A DNA stretch of 7,651 nucleotides from Muribaculaceae bacterium (GTDB lineage Bacteria > Bacteroidota > Bacteroidia > Bacteroidales > Muribaculaceae). Shown one piece after another: positions 1-5,666 of this stretch (position 1 is its first letter; each line of letters opens with the position of its first letter). The notes beneath the pieces were generated by a model. It saw nothing but the letters and a program-made list of their open reading frames with translations, was not told the DNA's origin and searched no databases. The DNA lies in contig JAIDBM010000100.1 of the NCBI GenBank assembly GCA_029056365.1, positions 1-7,651 of the forward strand. Direction: 5' to 3'. The translations under genes and the position numbers were made by a program.

Positions 1-1
1 T

Positions 2-664
2 GGCTATACCAGGGTTACATCGCCCATTTCGGGATATATTTCCGAGCGTTCGGCCGACATCGGCACTCTGGTAGGGCCATCGGGCGGAAAGTCGCTCCTT
101 GCCACTGTGGTGAAAAGCGATACCGTGAGGGTTGACTTCAGCATGACAGCCCTCGATTATCTGCGGGGCAAGGACCGGAACGTTAACATCGGCGGCGATA
201 ACTCCGACAGCAAGCGGCGTTCGTTCGTGACCATAACTCTTGCCGACGGGTCGGAGTATCCGTTGCAGGGTCAGGTGGATTTCGCCGATCCGAAGGTCGA
301 TCCAAAAACAGGCACATTCTCCGTGCGTGCCGAAATGCCGAATCCCGACCGCAGTCTTTTGCCGGGTGAGTTCACCAAGGTGAGGGTGCTGCTCGATGTG
401 CGGGAGAATGCCGTCGAAGTGCCCACCAAGGCACTTGAGATAGAGAAAAACGGCGCATATGTATATGTGGTGCGTCCGGACTCCATTGCCGAGAAACGTT
501 TTGTCGAGACAGGCCCCGAGGTCGGCAACAATACCATTGTGGAGCGCGGTCTCGCAAAGGGAGAGCGTATTGTGGTGGAAGGTTTTCACAAACTCAGCCA
601 CAACATGAAGGTGGCGCCTGTGGTTGCGGCGCCCGACAAGAATGCCGACGGAGAGGAGGAATAA
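2..664 (+). CDS. RND efflux periplasmic adaptor (AcrA/MexA-like), 5'-truncated by window edge
   Basis: This is the C-terminal 220 residues of a membrane fusion protein that bridges an inner-membrane RND permease and an outer-membrane channel. The frame is open from base 2 and has no start inside the window. A GTG at 107 opens mid-domain and is not the real start. The first residues (YTRVTSPISGYI) are the second half of the lipoyl/barrel-sandwich domain. The beta-barrel domain follows (about bases 104-400), with VRVDFSMTALDYL, a short charged insert (RGKDRNVNIGG) and the family signature NPDRSLLPGEF around 340-373. The membrane-proximal domain begins near VEVPTKALEI (about 415) and contains GLAKGERIVVEGFHKL. 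The tail is acidic (DGEEE). The resemblance to AcrA is clear by eye. The signal peptide, the helical hairpin and any lipidation site lie upstream and cannot be judged. The TAA stop (662-664) is one base before the permease ATG, so the two are almost certainly translationally coupled. Confidence 0.93.
   Translation, partial: GYTRVTSPISGYISERSADIGTLVGPSGGKSLLATVVKSDTVRVDFSMTALDYLRGKDRNVNIGGDNSDSKRRSFVTITLADGSEYPLQGQVDFADPKVDPKTGTFSVRAEMPNPDRSLLPGEFTKVRVLLDVRENAVEVPTKALEIEKNGAYVYVVRPDSIAEKRFVETGPEVGNNTIVERGLAKGERIVVEGFHKLSHNMKVAPVVAAPDKNADGEEE
654..659 (+). promoter_or_regulatory. Shine-Dalgarno of the RND permease
   Basis: A perfect AGGAGG lies six bases upstream of ATG 666, inside the last glutamate codons of the adaptor. 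It decides the permease start. An upstream in-frame ATG at 624 would place a non-family, arginine-rich peptide before the conserved MKKNFFLEHP terminus. Strong Shine-Dalgarno sequences are not the rule in Bacteroidota, so this one fits intra-operon re-initiation. Confidence 0.75.
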
Positions 665-665
665 C

Positions 666-3600
666 ATGAAAAAGAATTTTTTTCTCGAACATCCGGTGTT
701 CGCTATCGTGATTTCGATAGTGATATTCATAATAGGGGGCATAGGACTGATGCTTCTGCCGGTCGACCAGTATCCGGAAATTGTGCCGCCGGTGGTGCGT
801 GTCTCCGCGTCTTATCCCGGAGCCGACGCCACTACGGTGACCCAGGCCGTGGCCACTCCCATCGAGCAGGAACTCAACGGCACTCCGGGAATGATATATA
901 TGTCGTCGACGAGCAGCAATTCCGGAGGTTTTTCCGCTCTTGTTACATTCGACATCGATGTCGACCCGGAGCTTGCCGCAGTGGATATACAGAACCGTAT
1001 AAAGAAGGCCGAGGCCCGTCTGCCGGCCGAGGTTGTGCAGAACGGCATATCGGTGTCGAAGGAGACCGCAAGCCGGCTCATGACCATAACCATTCAATCC
1101 GATGACCCCAAGTTCGATGAAGTATATCTGAGCAATTATACCACATTGAACGTAATCGACCCGCTGCGCCGTATTCCCGGTGTCGGCTCGGTGAGTTCGG
1201 TAGGCGGCCGATACTATGCCATGCAGATATGGGTCGAACCCGACAAACTGGCAGACCTCGGACTTACTGTAAAAGACATTCAGAACGCCCTCAAGGACCA
1301 GAACCGCGAGTCGGCGGCAGGCACACTCGGCATGGCGCCTATGAACGATGTCGACATAACCATGCCTATCATAGCACGCGGACGATTGTCGTCGGTGAAG
1401 GAATTCGAGGATATAGTGCTCAGGGCCGGGGCCAGCGGATCGTTGATCAGGCTCAAGGATGTGGCGCGGATTTCACTGGAAGCGCAGAGCTATTCCACCG
1501 AGAGTGGAATAAACGGCGGTAATGCGGCGGTAATAAACATAAACATGCTGCCCGGTTCAAACGCCATGGATGTGGCGGATGCGGTGAAGAAGGAAATGGA
1601 GACGATAGCCCAGGGCTTTCCGGCCGGAATAAGCTACGAGATTCCTTTCGACATGACCACTTATATTAAAGAGTCGATTCACCACGTATACCGTACATTC
1701 TTCGAGGCACTGCTTCTTGTTATAGTAGTGGTGTTCCTGTCGCTCCAGAACTGGCGGGCCACACTCATACCTGTAATCGCAGTGCCTATTTCTCTGGTGG
1801 GCACATTCGGCGTGATGCTCATGTTCGGTTTTTCGCTCAACATGCTCACTCTGCTCGGTCTGATTCTTGCCATAGGCATTGTGGTGGACGACGCCATAGT
1901 GGTGGTGGAGAATGTCGACCGTATCATGCATGCCGAACATCTGTCGCCGCGCGAGGCCACGGCAAAAGCCATGAAGAATCTCGGGAGTGCGCTTGTGGCC
2001 ATGTCGCTCGTGCTCTGTGCGGTGTTTGTGCCTGTAAGTTTCCTGCCGGGAATAACAGGCCAGCTCTACCGTCAGTTTACGGTTACTATCGCCGTGTCGG
2101 TGGTAATCTCCACGGTTGTGGCGCTCACATTGTCGCCGGTGATGTGCGCGGCCCTGCTGCGTCCGGCGTCAAGGCGGCGCAAGGCACGGATTTTCCGTCT
2201 GATAAACTGGTGGCTCGGCAAGGGCAACCGCTTTTACGGCCATACAATCAGGCGGGCCGTGAAACATCCGCGGCGCATGTATACCGCCTTCGGTCTGGCT
2301 CTGGTGTTCATATATATGATGAACGCGCTTATGCCGAAAAGTTTTATGACGCAGGAAGACCAGGGTTATTTCACCGTTGAACTCGAACTGCCCGAGGGCG
2401 CGACCATAGAACGTACGCGCGAGGTTACCGACCGTGCGATGAAAATGCTCATGGCCGATCAGGATGTTGAATATGTGCTCAATGTCACAGGCTCGTCGCC
2501 GCGTGTCGGCTCGAACCAGGCGCATGCCCAGCTTACGGTCATACTCAAGGACTGGGGCGACCGCAGCGGTGAAGGCTCGGTTGCAAAGGTGCGCGAAAGA
2601 GTCCATCAGGCACTGTCGGCTTATCCCGAATGCAAAGTGTATGTGTTCTCTCCGGCCATTATTCCCGGCCTTGGCAGCAGCGGCGGTTTCGAGATGGTGC
2701 TTGAGGCAAGAGCCGACGCATCGTATGCCGACCTCCAGCGGGCCGTCGACACCCTGCGGCATTATGCGGCCGAGACCGAGGCCATAGGCGACCTGAGCAC
2801 ATCGATGCAGACCGACATACCGCAGCTTTATTTCGATGTCGACCGCGACCGGGCCCAGATGTTGGGTATTCCGGTTAGCGACATATTCTCGACCATGAAG
2901 GCATTTACCGGCTCGATATACGTGAACGATTTCAATATGTTCAACCGCATATACCGCGTGTATATACAGGCCGATGCGGCATACCGCGCGAACCGCGACA
3001 ACCTGAATCTGTTCTTTGTAAAAAGCGCCGATGGCAGAATGGTGCCGGTTTCATCGCTCGGAACATCGCGGTCCACTACCGGTCCGGGCACAATCGGACG
3101 CTTCAACATGTTCAATTCGGCGACAGTATCGGGCGAGGCCGCACATGGCTACAGCACCGGCGAGGCCATGGAGGCACTGGAGAAAATAGTTGATGAGAAA
3201 CTGCCGTCCAACATCGGGGTGGAGTGGAGCGGACTTTCATACCAGCAGCGCCACGAAAGCGGAAACACTGCCGTGACGCTTGGGCTTGTGTTTGTGTTCG
3301 TGTTTCTGTTTCTTGCCGCATTGTACGAAAGCTGGGCGGTGCCTCTGGCGGTGATACTGTCGCTGCCGGTTGCCGGAGTCGGAGCCTATCTCGGCATATG
3401 GGTGTGCGGACTTGAGAATAATGTTTATTTCCAGATTGGTCTGGTGATGCTTGTGGGGCTTGTGGCCAAGAATGCCATACTTATTGTGGAATTCGCCAAA
3501 GAAGAAGCCGACAAGGGAGTTCCGGCCGTTCGGGCCGCGCTCACTGCGGCGCGTCTGCGCTTCCGTCCGATAGTGATGACATCGCTGGCGTTCATGCTCG

Positions 3601-5144
3601 GCCTGCTTCCGCTGCTTTTTGCAAGCGGTCCGGGATCGGCGGCCCGCCGCGACATCGGTACAGGAGTGTTTTTCGGTATGGCGGTGGCCATAACCATCGG
3701 CATTGTGTTTGTGCCGTTCTTCTTTGTGGCAGTTGAAAAACTTACCTCACGGATAAAAAAAAGGAAAGAAATGAAAAAGATACTCTTCATATTCATGTTG
3801 TTGCCGGTTTTGTGGAATTGCTCTGGAACCGGTAGGCTTGCCAAGGTGGATGTCGGCGACATGCCACAGACATATCTGCCCGGTGCAAACATCGACTCTC
3901 TTTCGCTTGCCGATTTGAAATGGTGGCAGTTCTACAGCGATTCCACGCTTGCGGGAATAATGCGGCGTGCGCTTGAAAACAACCGCGACCTGCTTAAATG
4001 CGCTTCACGTGTCGAGGAGATGCGTCGGCTATATGGGGTAGAGAAACTGAATCTGCTTCCTACGGTAGGCGCCCAGGTGGCTTATTCGCACGAAACAAAC
4101 AATTACAACGGCACCGGCACGACAAAGGACCCCGAGGCCGATCTCAAGCTGCCGATAAGCTGGGAAATCAATCTGTGGGGAGCGCTCTCGCATGCCCGCA
4201 AGGGAGCCGGAGCACGTTTTATGGCAAGTGTCGAAGACTACAGAGCCATGCGAATGACTCTTATTTCCGAGGTGGCCACCACATATTTCAAGCTATTGTC
4301 GCTTGAAAACGAACTTGCAATAGTGCGTCGTACACTCGAAACACGCAAGGAATCGCTCGAACAGGCCCGCATCCGGTTTGAAGGCGGTCTTACACCCGAG
4401 ACAACCTATCAGCAGGCTAAGGTGGAATATGCCACTACAGCCTCTCTTGTGCCGGATCTGGAACTTAGAGTCGCCTCGATGCGAAATGCCCTCACATTGC
4501 TTATGGGTGAATACCCGCATGAACTTTACGAACGCAAGGGCTACATATTCGATGCCGGTATCGGGTCGAGGATGCCGGTCGGAGCCACGAGCGACCTGTT
4601 GCGCCGGCGGCCGGACCTCAGGGCCGCCGAACAACGGCTGAAGGCGGCGATGGCCGATGTGGGCGTAACTTATGCCGACCGTTTTCCTTCGCTGCGTATA
4701 GGATTCACTCCGGGCTTCGAGAACGACGGACTCAAGAATTTTTTCAAATCTCCCTTTTCCTACGTAATAGGCTCGATAACAGGAACCGTGCTTGATTTCG
4801 GACGCAAGAAACGCAAATACGAGGCTGCGATAGCAGCTTACGACCAGAGCCGTTATTCATACGAGCAGGCTGTAATAGCCGCTTTTACGGAAGTGAATAC
4901 CGCAGTGACCGCTTTCCAGAAATACCGCGAGAACACAAAGGTTCAGCAGGAACTTATGCAGGCTGCCGAGAAATATGTCGAGCTCGCCAGACTGCAATAC
5001 ATGGGTGGAACACTCAACTATATCGATGTGCTTGATGCCCAGCGCCGGTATTTCAGTGCGCAGATAGGGGTGAACAATGCTCTGCTTGACGAATATCTCG
5101 CGTTGATAAACCTGTATCGCTCACTTGGCGGCGGAACAGACTGA
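666..5144 (+). CDS. HAE1-family RND efflux permease (AcrB-like) fused in frame to an outer-membrane factor
   Basis: This proton-driven inner-membrane pump subunit (residues 1-1035, bases 666-3770) continues without a stop into a TolC-like channel (residues 1036-1492). The permease part alone has the usual RND length. TM1 is at about 10-31, periplasmic loop 1 at 32-341, TM2-TM6 at about 342-498, TM7 at about 538-556, loop 2 at 557-867, and TM8-TM12 at about 868-1024. The proton-relay residues are all present: Asp408-Asp409 in GIVVDDAIVVVEN, Lys935 in GLVAKNAILIVEF, Arg965 and Thr972 in RFRPIVMTSLAF. These match AcrB D407/D408/K940/R971/T978. The N-terminus (FFLEHPVFAIVIS) and LPVDQYPEIVPP are typical of the HAE1 subfamily, which exports hydrophobic and amphiphilic compounds; the substrate here is unknown. 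The permease ends in a basic cytoplasmic tail (TSRIKKRKE) that runs straight into the OMF signal peptide. Whether the full product is made as one chain, or the fusion reflects a homopolymer indel, cannot be decided from the sequence. Confidence 0.9.
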   Translation: MKKNFFLEHPVFAIVISIVIFIIGGIGLMLLPVDQYPEIVPPVVRVSASYPGADATTVTQAVATPIEQELNGTPGMIYMSSTSSNSGGFSALVTFDIDVDPELAAVDIQNRIKKAEARLPAEVVQNGISVSKETASRLMTITIQSDDPKFDEVYLSNYTTLNVIDPLRRIPGVGSVSSVGGRYYAMQIWVEPDKLADLGLTVKDIQNALKDQNRESAAGTLGMAPMNDVDITMPIIARGRLSSVKEFEDIVLRAGASGSLIRLKDVARISLEAQSYSTESGINGGNAAVININMLPGSNAMDVADAVKKEMETIAQGFPAGISYEIPFDMTTYIKESIHHVYRTFFEALLLVIVVVFLSLQNWRATLIPVIAVPISLVGTFGVMLMFGFSLNMLTLLGLILAIGIVVDDAIVVVENVDRIMHAEHLSPREATAKAMKNLGSALVAMSLVLCAVFVPVSFLPGITGQLYRQFTVTIAVSVVISTVVALTLSPVMCAALLRPASRRRKARIFRLINWWLGKGNRFYGHTIRRAVKHPRRMYTAFGLALVFIYMMNALMPKSFMTQEDQGYFTVELELPEGATIERTREVTDRAMKMLMADQDVEYVLNVTGSSPRVGSNQAHAQLTVILKDWGDRSGEGSVAKVRERVHQALSAYPECKVYVFSPAIIPGLGSSGGFEMVLEARADASYADLQRAVDTLRHYAAETEAIGDLSTSMQTDIPQLYFDVDRDRAQMLGIPVSDIFSTMKAFTGSIYVNDFNMFNRIYRVYIQADAAYRANRDNLNLFFVKSADGRMVPVSSLGTSRSTTGPGTIGRFNMFNSATVSGEAAHGYSTGEAMEALEKIVDEKLPSNIGVEWSGLSYQQRHESGNTAVTLGLVFVFVFLFLAALYESWAVPLAVILSLPVAGVGAYLGIWVCGLENNVYFQIGLVMLVGLVAKNAILIVEFAKEEADKGVPAVRAALTAARLRFRPIVMTSLAFMLGLLPLLFASGPGSAARRDIGTGVFFGMAVAITIGIVFVPFFFVAVEKLTSRIKKRKEMKKILFIFMLLPVLWNCSGTGRLAKVDVGDMPQTYLPGANIDSLSLADLKWWQFYSDSTLAGIMRRALENNRDLLKCASRVEEMRRLYGVEKLNLLPTVGAQVAYSHETNNYNGTGTTKDPEADLKLPISWEINLWGALSHARKGAGARFMASVEDYRAMRMTLISEVATTYFKLLSLENELAIVRRTLETRKESLEQARIRFEGGLTPETTYQQAKVEYATTASLVPDLELRVASMRNALTLLMGEYPHELYERKGYIFDAGIGSRMPVGATSDLLRRRPDLRAAEQRLKAAMADVGVTYADRFPSLRIGFTPGFENDGLKNFFKSPFSYVIGSITGTVLDFGRKKRKYEAAIAAYDQSRYSYEQAVIAAFTEVNTAVTAFQKYRENTKVQQELMQAAEKYVELARLQYMGGTLNYIDVLDAQRRYFSAQIGVNNALLDEYLALINLYRSLGGGTD
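3755..3762 (+). other. A8 homopolymer at the permease/OMF junction (frame-deciding tract)
   Basis: Eight consecutive A residues sit in the last permease codons (ATA AAA AAA AGG). With seven A residues the permease frame reads GGA AAG AAA TGA. It then stops at a TGA that overlaps the OMF start as ATGA, a textbook translational-coupling junction. With nine A residues the frame runs about twenty codons past the junction and stops at the TAG at 3833-3835. Only the eight-A form joins the two proteins. The tract can therefore determine fusion versus separate genes, through mutation, polymerase or ribosome slippage, or sequencing error. Confidence 0.7.
3761..3765 (+). promoter_or_regulatory. Internal Shine-Dalgarno before the OMF start
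   Basis: AAGGA ends five bases before ATG 3771, in a purine-rich stretch that is favourable for ribosome binding. It supports independent or coupled initiation of the outer-membrane factor, even though the frame upstream is open. It is a short motif and could arise by chance in an A-rich lysine/arginine tail. Confidence 0.5.
3771..5144 (+). CDS. RND efflux outer-membrane factor lipoprotein (TolC/OprM/NodT-like), in-frame with the permease
   Basis: This is the trimeric outer-membrane channel and periplasmic tunnel of the pump, 457 residues from the internal ATG, which is a normal length for OprM-like lipoproteins. Residues 1-17 form a complete lipoprotein signal peptide: MKK, a hydrophobic core (ILFIFMLLPVLW) and a lipobox-like LWNC with Cys17. 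Asn before the Cys is less usual, but Bacteroidota lipoboxes are relaxed. Two outer-membrane-efflux repeats follow, at about 57-245 and 270-455. Family marks are WWQFYSDSTL near 51-60, SWEINLWG near 130-137, RRRPDLRAAEQRL at 278-290, and TVLDFGRKKRKYEAA at 339-353. Helical Ala/Gln-rich segments and YIDVLDAQRRYF come near the end. An intact secretion signal in mid-frame argues that the gene was recently separate and may still be translated from 3771. If it is made only as a fusion, the signal would act as a thirteenth membrane segment delivering the channel to the periplasm. The identity is firm; the separate start is an inference. Confidence 0.85.
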   Translation: MKKILFIFMLLPVLWNCSGTGRLAKVDVGDMPQTYLPGANIDSLSLADLKWWQFYSDSTLAGIMRRALENNRDLLKCASRVEEMRRLYGVEKLNLLPTVGAQVAYSHETNNYNGTGTTKDPEADLKLPISWEINLWGALSHARKGAGARFMASVEDYRAMRMTLISEVATTYFKLLSLENELAIVRRTLETRKESLEQARIRFEGGLTPETTYQQAKVEYATTASLVPDLELRVASMRNALTLLMGEYPHELYERKGYIFDAGIGSRMPVGATSDLLRRRPDLRAAEQRLKAAMADVGVTYADRFPSLRIGFTPGFENDGLKNFFKSPFSYVIGSITGTVLDFGRKKRKYEAAIAAYDQSRYSYEQAVIAAFTEVNTAVTAFQKYRENTKVQQELMQAAEKYVELARLQYMGGTLNYIDVLDAQRRYFSAQIGVNNALLDEYLALINLYRSLGGGTD

Positions 5145-5146
5145 CC

Positions 5147-5174
5147 TTGGAGTCGGCCCTTAAATTTAATTTTG
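5147..5174 (+). promoter_or_regulatory. Bacteroidota-type promoter of the FKBP gene
   Basis: TAATTTTG at 5167-5174 matches the Bacteroidota -7 consensus TAnnTTTG. A possible -33 element, TTG at 5147-5149, precedes it by 17 bases, slightly short of the usual spacing. Only eight bases separate the box from ATG 5183. Transcription would start about 0-4 bases before the start codon, giving a leaderless or near-leaderless message. Read-through from the efflux operon is also possible, since no terminator is visible between 5145 and 5182. Confidence 0.65.
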
Positions 5175-5182
5175 TGACTATT

Positions 5183-5581
5183 ATGGCAAAACAGGAATAT
5201 GTAGAAAAAAACCGGCAATGGCTGATGCAGAAGGCGCAGGAAGCCGGAGTAAAACCACTCGACAAAGGAATATACTATAAAGTGTTGCGGCAGGGTAAAC
5301 CCGGCGGCATCGCTCCGGGCCGGGGCAGTGTGGTGAGCGTGCATTATACAGGCAAGACCATCAACGGCAAGACATTCGACAGCAGCCGCGGCGGAGTTGC
5401 TCCGGCATTCCGCCTGCGCGAACTCATTCCGGGGTGGATTATCGCTCTGCAACAGATGCATGTGGGCGACAGATGGGAAATATACATTCCGGCGGAACAG
5501 GGCTACGGACGTTTCAGCCAGCCCGGCATTCCCGGCGGGTCGACACTCGTTTTCGATGTCGAACTTCTTGCCGTGATGTAG
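5183..5581 (+). CDS. FKBP-type peptidyl-prolyl cis-trans isomerase, single domain, cytoplasmic
   Basis: This 132-residue enzyme accelerates cis-trans isomerisation of X-Pro bonds during protein folding. A helical charged N-terminus of about 40 residues leads into one FKBP domain. The domain motifs appear in order: VVSVHYTGKTINGKTFDSS (50-68), LIPGWIIALQQMHVGDRWEI (81-100), IPAEQGYG (102-109) and IPGGSTLVFDVELL (116-129). The binding-pocket aromatics and the key Asp are kept: Tyr55, Asp66, Trp85, Tyr108 and Phe124 correspond to FKBP12 Tyr26, Asp37, Trp59, Tyr82 and Phe99. No signal peptide or lipobox is present, so it should act in the cytoplasm, unlike FkpA or Mip. ATG 5183 is chosen because the TTG at 5147 in the same frame would put the promoter box inside the coding region and add residues (ESALKFNFVTI) with no family likeness. 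It follows the efflux genes by 38 bases but has its own promoter, so a functional link is not implied. Confidence 0.93.
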   Translation: MAKQEYVEKNRQWLMQKAQEAGVKPLDKGIYYKVLRQGKPGGIAPGRGSVVSVHYTGKTINGKTFDSSRGGVAPAFRLRELIPGWIIALQQMHVGDRWEIYIPAEQGYGRFSQPGIPGGSTLVFDVELLAVM

Positions 5582-5625
5582 AGCCGCTGTGTCCGGCGGG
5601 GGCGGCGATATGCGCCGAAAAAATA

Positions 5626-5657
5626 TTTGCTTGTTTCGCAAAAAATGCCTAATTTTG
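5626..5657 (+). promoter_or_regulatory. Bacteroidota-type promoter of the DUF1846 gene
   Basis: TTTG at 5626-5629, then 20 bases, then TAATTTTG at 5650-5657: a full match to the TTTG / TAnnTTTG pattern at normal spacing. The box ends nine bases before ATG 5667, so the transcript is again predicted to have almost no 5' leader. The rest of the 85-base gap (5582-5666) has a GC-rich stretch with weak dyads and nothing else recognisable. Confidence 0.75.
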
Positions 5658-5666
5658 TAACCCGTT

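Noticed and set aside
624..665. Upstream in-frame ATG at 624 as permease start
   Set aside because: It lies inside the adaptor gene and adds a charged peptide (MRRPTRMPTERRNN) foreign to the family. ATG 666 has AGGAGG six bases upstream and starts the conserved N-terminus.
2169..2762. Long minus-strand open frame (197 codons) opposite the permease
   Set aside because: It lies opposite a well-conserved RND loop region, its peptide resembles no family I know, and it has no promoter or ribosome site. It is a by-product of codon composition. The same holds for minus-strand frames at 594-1097, 1557-1940, 5018-5692, 5844-6386 and 6651-7166.
2464..2787. Plus-strand overlapping open frames inside the permease (also 1229-1522 and 2144-2380)
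   Set aside because: Arg/Pro-rich shadow translations of a conserved gene in another frame, with no family resemblance.
5147..5182. TTG 5147 as start of the FKBP gene
   Set aside because: The extension covers the -7 promoter box and shows no family similarity. ATG 5183 gives a normal FKBP.
5583..5617. GC-rich dyads after the FKBP gene (GCCGC/GCGGC and CGGCG-ATATG-CGCCG at 5603-5617) as a terminator
   Set aside because: The stem is only about five pairs and is followed by A residues rather than a T run, so it is not a convincing intrinsic terminator on the + strand.
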